This document shows, in pieces, positions 27,123-35,531 of a stretch of DNA of 64,000 nt. Source of the stretch: an uncultured Bacteroidota bacterium (GTDB lineage Bacteria > Bacteroidota > Bacteroidia > UKL13-3); assembly GCA_903910445.1 (NCBI GenBank), contig CAIVZR010000046.1, forward strand, positions 56,941 to 120,940, read 5' to 3'. The notes under the pieces were generated by a model, which saw nothing but the letters and a program-made list of their open reading frames with translations, was not told the DNA's origin and did no database searches. Both the position numbers and the translations under genes were made by a program. Each line of letters opens with the position of its first letter. Positions within the stretch are counted from its first letter, which is position 1.

Positions 27123-28151
27123 TTAAAATGCCATTACAAATTTCAGTCCATCCATAATTTGTTTCTCTGTAACCTCAATATCGGTGCGTACCTTACCTCT
27201 TCCAACGGGAAGCACCATGCGTATAGTAGCACTTCGGTTCTTCTTATCTTTTCGCATAAGCTTAATGAGGGTATTTAGATTCACGCTTTCAAGCGATGGC
27301 TTTTTGAAGTTTAAATCGTACCAAAATACGGTCTTTAAAAATTCATTATAATCTAAATCGAAGTCGCTATGGGCAATAAAAGCTTCCGCCAACAATCCCA
27401 AGGCTACTGCTTCACCATGCAGCATGGGCTTATGATACAGCATCATATAACTTTCTAATGCATGACCTATGGTATGACCCAAGTTGAGTTTTTTTCGATC
27501 GCCAGCTTCTTTGGGATCGCTAGCAACAATACTCAGTTTATACTTCACCGACTTCTTAATGCACGAGAGAATATTATCATCAGAAAAGGTGCTGAATTTT
27601 TTCTCAAGATGAATCTTCGATTCATTGCGGCCTTGAAGTATGGCATGCTTAAATATTTCTGCTGATGCCGATAGCAGTTGAGGAGCAGGCAATGTTTTCA
27701 AAAATATAGTATCAATACAGATAGCTTCTGGATTGGCGAATGAGCCAATCATATTTTTATACGCGAGATAATCAATTCCCGTTTTACCGCCTATCGATGC
27801 ATCAACCATGGCAAGCAGGGTGGTGGGAATATTCATGAATTGAATTCCACGCATATATACTGATGCGCAAAAGGCACCCAAATCGTTAATGACACCACCT
27901 CCTAAATTGATGAGTAACGAATGACGGTCGGCATTTTTCTGAATTAAAGTCTGCCATACCTTTTCACAGGTTTGCAAATTCTTATTCGACTCACCACTCT
28001 TGATACTTATTTTAGTAAAAACTGGAATATGTTTCTTTATAAGTGGCAAGCAATGCTTTGAAGTATGCTCATCAACCAATACAAATACGATTGTAGCCCC
28101 AATTGACTTGAGTAAAGATGGCAAGGAATTGAGTCCGTATTTTATTTGCAT
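27123..28151 (-). CDS. aroB: 3-dehydroquinate synthase
   Basis: AroB cyclises DAHP to dehydroquinate with NAD and a divalent metal. The 342-residue product has the NAD-binding LLINLGGGVINDLGAF, the IPTTLLAMVDASIGGKTGID signature, the metal-binding GHTIGHALES and a second HGEAVALGL block. It is the first gene of aroB-aroA. A TAATTTCG -7-like box (28178-28171) lies 19 nt before the ATG. The divergent proline dehydrogenase gene starts 89 nt away. Confidence 0.95.
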   Translation of the reverse strand: MQIKYGLNSLPSLLKSIGATIVFVLVDEHTSKHCLPLIKKHIPVFTKISIKSGESNKNLQTCEKVWQTLIQKNADRHSLLINLGGGVINDLGAFCASVYMRGIQFMNIPTTLLAMVDASIGGKTGIDYLAYKNMIGSFANPEAICIDTIFLKTLPAPQLLSASAEIFKHAILQGRNESKIHLEKKFSTFSDDNILSCIKKSVKYKLSIVASDPKEAGDRKKLNLGHTIGHALESYMMLYHKPMLHGEAVALGLLAEAFIAHSDFDLDYNEFLKTVFWYDLNFKKPSLESVNLNTLIKLMRKDKKNRSATIRMVLPVGRGKVRTDIEVTEKQIMDGLKFVMAF

Positions 28152-28192
28152 TTGATGTATAATTAAGCAACGAAATTAAAGAAAAAAAGAGG

Positions 28193-28225
28193 TTGGATTT
28201 AAAAACATATTTAATTTACTTTTGT
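28193..28225 (+). promoter_or_regulatory. Promoter of the proline dehydrogenase gene
   Basis: TTGG at 28193-28196, then 21 nt, then TACTTTTG at 28218-28225, an exact TAnnTTTG match. The ATG is 15 nt downstream, which supports 28241 as the start. Confidence 0.55.
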
Positions 28226-28240
28226 AGCCATTTCCTCACT

Positions 28241-29458
28241 ATGTCATTGAATTTTTCAGATACCGAAATAGCATTCAGAAACAAAAGCAGTCGTTCATTA
28301 AAAAAAGCGTCGTGGTTGTTTAAGAGTTTTAATTACCCATGGGTAGTGCAACAAGGACCGTTATTGGCTGCCAATGCCCTGCGTTGGCATTTCCCATTGG
28401 TTCGAAGCATCGTAAAGAGCACTATATTCAGTCAGTTCTGTGGTGGCGAAAATATTACCGAATCAATGGAGGTGGTGGCTTCCTTAGATGAATCGAAAGT
28501 AAAAGCAATTTTAGATTATAGCGTTGAAGGGGAAGAGAATGAAGAAAATTTCAACTATACCCGAGACGAAATAATTCGCACCATTGAAGCAGCAACAACA
28601 AATAGCGCCATTGCATTTAGTGTATTCAAAACCACTGGAATTGCACGTTTTGCGTTACTCGAAAAAGCCAATCCTGTTTATCATAAAGCACTAGAAGCAG
28701 GACAATTTCTTAAACTCGACCACTTGAAGGAAGCATTGACTCCTGCTGAGATGGAAGAATTTCAGAAAGCATTCGACCGCTTTAAGGCGATCTGTGAAAA
28801 AGCCGCCGCTGCTGGCATACGTTTATTTATTGATGCCGAAGAAACTTGGATTCAGGATACCATTGATGCATGGGTAGAAGGAATGATGCTTCAACTCAAT
28901 AAAGAGAAAGCTTTCATTTTTAATACCATTCAAATGTATCGCCACGATCGGGTTTCATATACCAAGCGACTCTTGTCAATTGCAGAAGCAAATCAATTTC
29001 AAATAGGCTTAAAAATTGTGCGTGGTGCCTATATGGAAAAGGAACGCGAACGTGCCCATCAAATGGGTTACCCTTCGCCCATACAGCCCGACAAAGAAAG
29101 CAGCGATAAAGATTTCAATGATGCAGTGTATTTCTGTTTAGGAAATAATCGCATCTCCATTTGTGCTGGTACTCATAACGAAGACAGTAGCTTGAAACTC
29201 ACGCAATGGATGCAAGAAAAAAACATTGCCAAAGATGATACTCGAATTTTCTTCGCACAACTCCTGGGCATGAGCGATCATATTAGTTTTAACTTGGCGG
29301 CCTCGGGTTATAATGTAGCGAAGTATGTGCCTTATGGCCCTGTGCTGGCTGTGCTTCCATATCTCTCTCGTCGGGCTCAGGAAAACAGTAGTGTTAAAGG
29401 ACAGGTGGGTCGTGAGCTTGGACTCATCAAGCAAGAGCTTCAACGACGAACGCATTGA
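28241..29458 (+). CDS. Proline dehydrogenase (monofunctional PutA-type)
   Basis: A 405-residue FAD-dependent enzyme that oxidises proline to pyrroline-5-carboxylate. The C-terminal TIM-barrel shows RLFIDAEETWIQD, LKIVRGAYMEKER, CAGTHNED and the signature YLSRRAQENSSV near the end. There is no aldehyde dehydrogenase domain, so P5C oxidation must use another gene. I chose ATG 28241 on family start and promoter position; in-frame codons upstream overlap the -7 box. Its TGA overlaps the next gene's TTG start. Confidence 0.93.
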   Translation: MSLNFSDTEIAFRNKSSRSLKKASWLFKSFNYPWVVQQGPLLAANALRWHFPLVRSIVKSTIFSQFCGGENITESMEVVASLDESKVKAILDYSVEGEENEENFNYTRDEIIRTIEAATTNSAIAFSVFKTTGIARFALLEKANPVYHKALEAGQFLKLDHLKEALTPAEMEEFQKAFDRFKAICEKAAAAGIRLFIDAEETWIQDTIDAWVEGMMLQLNKEKAFIFNTIQMYRHDRVSYTKRLLSIAEANQFQIGLKIVRGAYMEKERERAHQMGYPSPIQPDKESSDKDFNDAVYFCLGNNRISICAGTHNEDSSLKLTQWMQEKNIAKDDTRIFFAQLLGMSDHISFNLAASGYNVAKYVPYGPVLAVLPYLSRRAQENSSVKGQVGRELGLIKQELQRRTH

Positions 29459-30732
29459 TTGTTTCAATTACATACGAGCAACTCCAACAGCTGCAAGATC
29501 TGCTTCCATTTTGGAGCAGTCGGTACGATTATGCATGCATCTTAAAATCCAATCAATGCGAGTCGGCATGCCATTACGACACCTATGAATTTATTGCTGG
29601 ATTTGCCAATCATGGAACGAAGGAATACACCAGCACAGAGAATATTGACCAAAATGAATATTGGAAATTGGGGTATATCACCTATGAATACAAACATAAT
29701 TTGCATGGCATTGATATTCTGAAAGGCTCGCCCACAGGCTTTTCTGGATGCTTCTTCTTTGAACCTCAGATTTTATTTTATGTAAAGCGCGATAGCCTTG
29801 AATTAGAAATCATTGGAGGCAATGCATCTATTTTGAATGAAATTCTAGCGTTTAATATCCCCAATGAAACACCATCAATAAAAGCGTTACAACCTCGTAT
29901 TTCGAAAGAGCATTATATCCAGAATATTGAAAAAATTAAAGAGAAAATTGTAGCTGGTGATTTTTATGAGATCAACTTTTGTATGGACTTCTTCTCCCTT
30001 GACTCGCAAATATCACCTCCGCATGTGTTTCAGCGCCTCAATCAAATATCACCCACACCCTTTGCAGCATTTATAAAACACGATACAAAATATTTATTGA
30101 GTGCAAGCCCTGAAAGATTTTTAAAACGCACCGCTCAACAAATAATAGCACAACCCATAAAAGGCACCATCAGAAGAAGCGCCGACCCAATTGAGGATGA
30201 ACACTTGAAAACCCGATTACTTCAAAGCGAAAAAGAGCGCGCAGAGAATATTATGATTGTTGATTTGATGCGAAACGACTTGGCAAGATGCTCGGAAACA
30301 GGCTCTGTTAAAGCAGAAGAGCTCCTTGGCTTATATACTTTTGCAACCGTACACCAATTAATTTCAACAGTAAGTGCCACCTTGGTTCAGGATATTTCAT
30401 TTGACGAAATACTGAAAAACACTTTTCCAATGGGAAGTATGACAGGGGCTCCAAAACGAGAAGTGATGCATATGATTGATGAACTAGAACAATCGGCGAG
30501 AGGAATATTTAGTGGTAGTGTAGGTTATATTGCTCCCAATAAAGACTTCGATTTCAATGTGGTCATCAGAAGTATCGTTTACAATGAGCTATTGAAATAT
30601 ATGTCATTGCACGTAGGCAGTGCCATCACCTATGATGCAGACGCAGAACAAGAGTATCATGAATGCTTATTGAAATCGCGAACCATGCGAAAAGCACTTC
30701 AATGTGATATCGATTTTGAAAATTTAAATTAG
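29455..30732 (+). CDS. pabB: Aminodeoxychorismate synthase component I
   Basis: A chorismate-binding enzyme of the anthranilate/aminodeoxychorismate synthase family (425 residues). The C-terminal catalytic half has PIKGTIRRSADP, the DLMRNDLARCSETG block, TVHQLIS and GSMTGAPK, all diagnostic. Because no glutamine amidotransferase gene is adjacent and the N-terminal half is short, PabB is more likely than TrpE. The start is TTG 29455 inside the proline dehydrogenase stop (TTGA), which implies translational coupling; the next in-frame ATGs are well inside the protein. Its last 4 nt overlap the convergent thiL. Confidence 0.85.
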   Translation: MIVSITYEQLQQLQDLLPFWSSRYDYACILKSNQCESACHYDTYEFIAGFANHGTKEYTSTENIDQNEYWKLGYITYEYKHNLHGIDILKGSPTGFSGCFFFEPQILFYVKRDSLELEIIGGNASILNEILAFNIPNETPSIKALQPRISKEHYIQNIEKIKEKIVAGDFYEINFCMDFFSLDSQISPPHVFQRLNQISPTPFAAFIKHDTKYLLSASPERFLKRTAQQIIAQPIKGTIRRSADPIEDEHLKTRLLQSEKERAENIMIVDLMRNDLARCSETGSVKAEELLGLYTFATVHQLISTVSATLVQDISFDEILKNTFPMGSMTGAPKREVMHMIDELEQSARGIFSGSVGYIAPNKDFDFNVVIRSIVYNELLKYMSLHVGSAITYDADAEQEYHECLLKSRTMRKALQCDIDFENLN

Positions 30733-31766
30733 AATGCTTTATAGCCTTGTTTTTCGAGGCTAAGCTTCGTGCCACTTTTTGTGAAGCTATACATTCCTTC
30801 GATAGCAGGAGCACAATAGCCTATCACATGAACATCCTTTATACCTTTTATTTTTTCGAAATCGGCTTGCTTGATGGTGAATAATAATTCATAATCTTCG
30901 CCCCCACTAAATGCAACCGTTGGAGGATTTAGGTTTAATTCGATGGCAGTATCAAATGTTTGCTGATCGATAGGAAGTTTTTCCTCATAAATCACCACAC
31001 CTATTCCCGATTTCTCTGCAATATGAAATAACTCTGAGGCAAGACCATCACTAATATCAATCATGCTGGTAGGTTTGATGCCTGCAATATTTAAAGCAGC
31101 CAATTCTTTATTAGCACATTCAGGTTTTAGCTGACGACCTACAATGAAATCATAATTCTGAATATCGGGCTGAACATTAGGATTTTCGAGGAAAATTCGC
31201 TTCTCTCTTTCTAGAATTTGCAATCCCATATAAGCGGCTCCTAGGTCGCCGGTAACACAGATCAAATCGTTTTCTTGGGCTCCATTACGATAAATAATGT
31301 CTTCTGTCTTGGCTGTACCAATAGCAGTAACGCTAATCATTAAGCCTTGTTTATTATTGCTTGTATCGCCACCAACTAAATCCACTCCATATTTATCACA
31401 GGCTAAATAAATTCCTTCATACAATTCTTCCATTGCTTCCACACTGAAACGATTACTCATGGCAACACTTACTGTAATTTGCTCAGGAGTAGCATTCATG
31501 GCATATACATCGCTTAAGCTCGCTACAACCGATTTATAACCCAAATGCTTTAAGGGAGTATAGCTCAAATCGAAATGAACACCTTCTACAAGCATGTCGG
31601 TAGTAACTACCTTACTCATTCCAGCACCAGCATCAATTACGGCACAATCGTCGCCCACTCCCATCAATGAAGATTCTTTCTTTAATTGATTTCCTTCGGT
31701 GAGTCGTTTTATCAAACCAAATTCTCCGAGCTCACTGATTTCAGTACGTGAATTATTTTCAAACAT
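30729..31766 (-). CDS. thiL: Thiamine-monophosphate kinase
   Basis: ThiL makes thiamine diphosphate from thiamine monophosphate. The 345-residue product has the N-terminal GEFGLIKRLT, GVGDDCAVIDAG, TTDMLVEGVHFD, the VGGDTSN motif, VTGDLGAAYMGL, MIDISDGLASELF and GGEDYELLFT, the complete PurM-like set. I chose ATG 31766; a longer in-frame start overlaps the TATTTTTG promoter box. The stop codon overlaps that of pabB on the other strand by 2 nt. No other thiamine gene is near. Confidence 0.95.
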   Translation of the reverse strand: MFENNSRTEISELGEFGLIKRLTEGNQLKKESSLMGVGDDCAVIDAGAGMSKVVTTDMLVEGVHFDLSYTPLKHLGYKSVVASLSDVYAMNATPEQITVSVAMSNRFSVEAMEELYEGIYLACDKYGVDLVGGDTSNNKQGLMISVTAIGTAKTEDIIYRNGAQENDLICVTGDLGAAYMGLQILEREKRIFLENPNVQPDIQNYDFIVGRQLKPECANKELAALNIAGIKPTSMIDISDGLASELFHIAEKSGIGVVIYEEKLPIDQQTFDTAIELNLNPPTVAFSGGEDYELLFTIKQADFEKIKGIKDVHVIGYCAPAIEGMYSFTKSGTKLSLEKQGYKAF

Positions 31767-31770
31767 GGCG

Positions 31771-31778
31771 CAAAAATA
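31771..31778 (-). promoter_or_regulatory. -7 box of thiL, 4 nt before the ATG
   Basis: TATTTTTG on the minus strand is an exact TAnnTTTG match. Only GGCG/CGCC separates it from the start codon, so transcription should begin at or next to the ATG. Confidence 0.55.
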
Positions 31779-31840
31779 CTGAAACAAGAAGGAAGATGCG
31801 AATGGAATATTAAAACTTGCAAGAACTGTGTTCTGACAGG

Positions 31841-33211
31841 CTATTCGTATGGAAGAGAATTATATTTTATTGTTTTATAATACACGGTATCACTACTCAA
31901 AATCAAAATTTGAATATCGCCCTGATAGTATCCCGAGATCCAAAGATTATTCTGTTTGCCTTTTTGATAAAGAAACCCTCTTAGATGCAGCGGTTCGATA
32001 ATCACATTTGAGTAAGATAAGTCCATCGTTTTATTTACTCGATAATTCGGAACAATGCTCAAATCCCTTTTCAACTTCCCTAACGGAATCCATTGACCAT
32101 ATAGTGCAATAAATGCACTTTGAAATTCACGTTTCCAAAACCACTCATTATGCGCTCCATCGGCGACAACTGAGTCGGAAATATCGCCTTTATAAAATCC
32201 ATGATGGAACAAGGTATCACGCATTCGAAGCATATTGACACCCGTTTCCGAATCACCTCCTTCAATCGCTGCACATCGCATCACCAGGCGCATGAGTCGG
32301 GGTGGATTGCTTTCTGGAATCATTAGATAACTGCTATCAGAAACCCAGTATGCGGGAGAGAGTAAGAGTACCTTTCCAAATTTATCTGGATATTTAAATG
32401 CAATGTATTGTGAAATATTGGCGCCAAGGCTACTCCCTCCTATCCCATTAAAAAGTGGAGATGCTAAGGTTCTGAAAGCACTGTCAATTGAAGGTTTCAG
32501 CGTCATCGCTACAAATTCGGCATAAGCTTTTCCTTGACTCTCACCAAACCTTTTGGTATTAAACGGAATATACTCCTTCGATCTTAAAGCTCCCCCATGA
32601 TCGATGGCGACAACGATGCATCCATACCCACCCTGCTTTTGCATTGCGTTCATCGTTTCATCAACGCCCCATTCGTTGCCATTGGCAGCGGTAGTTTGGT
32701 CGAAAATATTCTGACCATCTTGCAAATAAAGTACAGGATAACGCTTCTTACTTTTCGAATAATCTAAAGGCAATAAAATCCGAATGGTTCGATTTCGCTG
32801 GAGTTGAGGCATATAGAAATCCTTCCACTCGAGTACATTTTTTTGCGCTGTTGATTTAAGTTGTAGTTGCATTCCTTTCGACCACTTCTCAATGCTTAAC
32901 CAAATCGTATCATTTAAATTAGTTGGTTGAAAAACACGATTGGCCTTTTGCGAACCATCTGCATTCACTTCACACTGGACCCAGCTTCCTTGGGTAAACT
33001 TAAATTCAAAGGCGGCTTTCTGATTTATTTTAAGATAATAAATACCCTTCGATTTTATCATTTGGCATTCTATCATTGAAGGATTCCATTGATTAAATGA
33101 ACCCGCAACAAAAATTTCCTTAGTTCCTTTGGGGTATTTATTTACGATGATTGTTATTTCGGCATTGGCATTTACAACGGAAAACAGTAGCAGCAATAAT
33201 AAATATTTCAT
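31841..33211 (-). CDS. Secreted esterase with N-terminal CBM48/AMPK-like domain
   Basis: A 456-residue exported protein. The signal peptide (1-18, ending ANAE) precedes an Ig-like glycogen-binding fold of the CBM48/AMPK type (about 20-100, KEIFVAGSFNQWNPS). An esterase-D/feruloyl-esterase-like alpha/beta hydrolase follows (about 130-390): YPVLYLQDGQNIFD, the nucleophile elbow GGSSLGANIS, and the catalytic histidine in VADGAHNEWFW. The last ~70 residues are unassigned. The likely substrate is an ester on a glycan, but none is proven. Single gene, 41 nt downstream of cmk on the same strand. Confidence 0.85.
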   Translation of the reverse strand: MKYLLLLLLFSVVNANAEITIIVNKYPKGTKEIFVAGSFNQWNPSMIECQMIKSKGIYYLKINQKAAFEFKFTQGSWVQCEVNADGSQKANRVFQPTNLNDTIWLSIEKWSKGMQLQLKSTAQKNVLEWKDFYMPQLQRNRTIRILLPLDYSKSKKRYPVLYLQDGQNIFDQTTAANGNEWGVDETMNAMQKQGGYGCIVVAIDHGGALRSKEYIPFNTKRFGESQGKAYAEFVAMTLKPSIDSAFRTLASPLFNGIGGSSLGANISQYIAFKYPDKFGKVLLLSPAYWVSDSSYLMIPESNPPRLMRLVMRCAAIEGGDSETGVNMLRMRDTLFHHGFYKGDISDSVVADGAHNEWFWKREFQSAFIALYGQWIPLGKLKRDLSIVPNYRVNKTMDLSYSNVIIEPLHLRGFLYQKGKQNNLWISGYYQGDIQILILSSDTVYYKTIKYNSLPYE

Positions 33212-33252
33212 GGAAAATTGTGCTTGAAGAACTGAGTGCTACTATATGATTT

Positions 33253-33963
33253 TTAGTAAGAAGACGTTTTTTGAGGGGCTCCTCCATTTTGAATTTTCTC
33301 CATGGCCATATTATAAACCAATTCAAATTGTTCGTCCCGAGTTAGTTCAGAGTTGTCAATTTCAATGGCATCCGCTGCTTTCATCAGTGGACTGTCAATT
33401 CGCGATGTATCAATCAAATCGCGGGTTTTCAAATTGGCTGCCACGTCGTCGTAATTGCCCAATTGCCCTTTCGATTGCATCTCATCGAGTCGGCGCTGAA
33501 TTCGCACCTCATCATTCGCAGTCATGAATATTTTCAATTCAGCATCTGGAAATACAACAGTGCCAATATCTCTACCATCCATAACCAATGCTCGGTGGTC
33601 GCCCATGAGCTGTTGCTGCTTCACCAAAAACTTACGCACCGCACTAATTGCGCTAACGGGGCTCACAAAATTCGCAACACGTAAAGTTCTAATGGCCACC
33701 TCCCGATCTTCCCCATTTAGAAAAGTATCTGTTTGGTTATTGCTTGGATTTACATGAAATGAGATATTTATATTTTCGAGGGCTGATGCCACCTCTTGAG
33801 CATTTTCGATCTCAATATTATTCTCTAAGAAGTAGAGTGTAACAGCCCTGTACATAGCGCCTGTATCGATATATCGATAATTGAGACTGGCCGCCAATGC
33901 TTTCGCTAAGGTGCTTTTACCGCATCCAGAATAACCGTCGATTGCAATGATTATTGATTTCAC
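33253..33963 (-). CDS. cmk: Cytidylate kinase
   Basis: Phosphorylates CMP and dCMP. The 236-residue product has the P-loop IAIDGYSGCGKSTLAKALA, YRYIDTGAMYRAVTL, the MDGRDIGTVVFPDA substrate motif and the RRLDEM and DTSRIDSPL blocks. I chose GTG 33963 (KSIIIAIDG follows); the in-frame TTG at 34005 overlaps the -33 element of the promoter and is not family-like. The C-terminus extends by about 15 residues past the usual end. It follows the MBOAT gene by 54 nt but has its own promoter. Confidence 0.93.
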   Translation of the reverse strand: MKSIIIAIDGYSGCGKSTLAKALAASLNYRYIDTGAMYRAVTLYFLENNIEIENAQEVASALENINISFHVNPSNNQTDTFLNGEDREVAIRTLRVANFVSPVSAISAVRKFLVKQQQLMGDHRALVMDGRDIGTVVFPDAELKIFMTANDEVRIQRRLDEMQSKGQLGNYDDVAANLKTRDLIDTSRIDSPLMKAADAIEIDNSELTRDEQFELVYNMAMEKIQNGGAPQKTSSY

Positions 33964-33972
33964 CTTTGGGTA

Positions 33973-34003
33973 CGAAGATAAAACAAATTGGAATTGTGAC
34001 AAC
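33973..34003 (-). promoter_or_regulatory. Promoter of cmk
   Basis: On the minus strand GTTG (34003-34000), exactly 19 nt, then TATCTTCG (33980-33973), a TAnnTTTG variant. The GTG start is 9 nt downstream. This separates cmk from the upstream six-gene operon. Confidence 0.6.
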
Positions 34004-34017
34004 AAGAAAATACGGTA

Positions 34018-35499
34018 TTAGAATTTCAAATAGATGAAATTCTGTGCTTCCGAATTATAAAACTGAATCACAAACAATATAACTAAGAAAACAACAATCA
34101 CTTTGAGCAGAAAATGCAATGAATCAAACCCCTTGATTAGATGTTGCTTCCAGGTTGGTGGCGTGAACTGCAAAAAGAGTGCAATAAAAAATATCACAAA
34201 TACGCCCCAGTATATTGATATCCACTGACCAAACAAACTAAAATTGGTTTGTGTGAAAATCATCCGATACATATCACCTGCATAAAATAAATCGGGAGCA
34301 TCGAAAATCACAATGGTAAAAACAACAAAATGAAACGTCAGAAAAACACTTATGAAACGATACCCATTCGGTGACAATTTCGATTTCCATCCACGCCTTA
34401 AATCTTGAGATGCTACATCCCACCCAATAGCCAATCCATGCATGGCACCCCATAAAATATAAGTTAAACGTGGGCCATGCCATATTCCTGAAATTGTAAA
34501 AGTGAGAATACTTGCACAAACCACGCCCACCTTTTTAAATTTACGTAACGAATAATTCAAGGGAGTGAATACATATTCGCTCAACCAAGTGGAGAGTGTG
34601 ATGTGCCATCTCCTCCATAAATCGGTAATATTTTGTGCCATGAAGGGACGATTGAAATTATTGGCAATATCAAAACCAAGTAGCAATGATATTCCCATCA
34701 TCATATCGGTATAGCCCGAAAAATCGTAGTAAAATTGTACCGCCCCCATATAAACGGCAATCAAATTCTCCAATCCAGTAAACAAGGTAGGCGTGTTAAA
34801 TACCCGTTCAACAAAATTATTCCAAAGGAAATCGGCAACTAAATATTTCTTAAGCACCCCAAGCATCAACAAAAAGAATGCACGACTCATTCTTTCTCTT
34901 GTAAATACCGATTTGAGCTTTAATGCAGGAAGCAAATCACGAGCCCTAACGATGGGACCCGCAATGATATTGGGAAAGAACGAAACATATAACAGATAAT
35001 CGAAATAGTTTTTCTCTGGCTCTTCAATCATTTCGTTATAGCAATCGAAGATATACGACAAGCTTTTAAACACGTAAAAAGAAATACCAATAGGCATTAA
35101 GAGAGAGAGTACGGGGGCCTGAAGCTGGGTGCCAAAAGCAGTATTGAACAAGCTTGTGAAGAAAACGGTGTACTTGAAATACAGTAAACTCCCAATATTC
35201 AATGTCAACGAAAAGAGTAGCAAACTAAATTTCCTATTCTCTTTGGCAGTTGCCAGTATGGCTTTGCCTATAATAAAATCGGAGGCTGCAATCACACACA
35301 TCAAAATGATATAGAGCCCACTCAATTTATAATAAAAGAACAAGCTAAATATTAAGAGTGCGATATTTCGAGCAGTAACTTTACCTGAAATAAGAATATA
35401 AATCAAATAAAACGCAGTGAAGAATCCGATGAATAAAACCGAATTGAAAACCATGATATGGCTGGATGAGTATTTTAATATTTCGAGGATGCGATTCAT
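34018..35499 (-). CDS. MBOAT family O-acyltransferase (AlgI/DltB/PatA-like)
   Basis: A 493-residue polytopic membrane protein with about ten or more helices. MBOAT hallmarks: LMPIGISFYVFKSLSYIFD (134-152), the FFPNIIAGPIVR loop (174-185), DLWRRWHITLSTWLSEYVF (293-311) and the catalytic histidine H341 in SGIWHG. Such proteins pass acyl groups across the inner membrane to a periplasmic acceptor or a partner SGNH enzyme: DltB uses D-alanyl carrier protein, PatA and AlgI use acetyl groups. The operon has a DltA-like ligase and a carrier protein, so aminoacyl transfer is the best inference. It is the last gene of the unit, 32 nt after the LysM-SGNH gene. A second in-frame ATG at codon 16 is a possible start. 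Confidence 0.92.
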   Translation of the reverse strand: MNRILEILKYSSSHIMVFNSVLFIGFFTAFYLIYILISGKVTARNIALLIFSLFFYYKLSGLYIILMCVIAASDFIIGKAILATAKENRKFSLLLFSLTLNIGSLLYFKYTVFFTSLFNTAFGTQLQAPVLSLLMPIGISFYVFKSLSYIFDCYNEMIEEPEKNYFDYLLYVSFFPNIIAGPIVRARDLLPALKLKSVFTRERMSRAFFLLMLGVLKKYLVADFLWNNFVERVFNTPTLFTGLENLIAVYMGAVQFYYDFSGYTDMMMGISLLLGFDIANNFNRPFMAQNITDLWRRWHITLSTWLSEYVFTPLNYSLRKFKKVGVVCASILTFTISGIWHGPRLTYILWGAMHGLAIGWDVASQDLRRGWKSKLSPNGYRFISVFLTFHFVVFTIVIFDAPDLFYAGDMYRMIFTQTNFSLFGQWISIYWGVFVIFFIALFLQFTPPTWKQHLIKGFDSLHFLLKVIVVFLVILFVIQFYNSEAQNFIYLKF

Positions 35500-35531
35500 T
35501 GAGAATTCGGAATGCTTAATATTTACAGCGT

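Noticed and set aside
33246..33527. 93-codon plus-strand frame over the 3' end of cmk
   Set aside because: It overlaps cmk on the opposite strand and extends only slightly into the intergenic gap; no supporting signal.
33964..34005. TTG start of cmk at 34005
   Set aside because: It overlaps the -33 element of a good promoter and adds residues not typical of the family; GTG 33963 fits both the promoter and the P-loop position.
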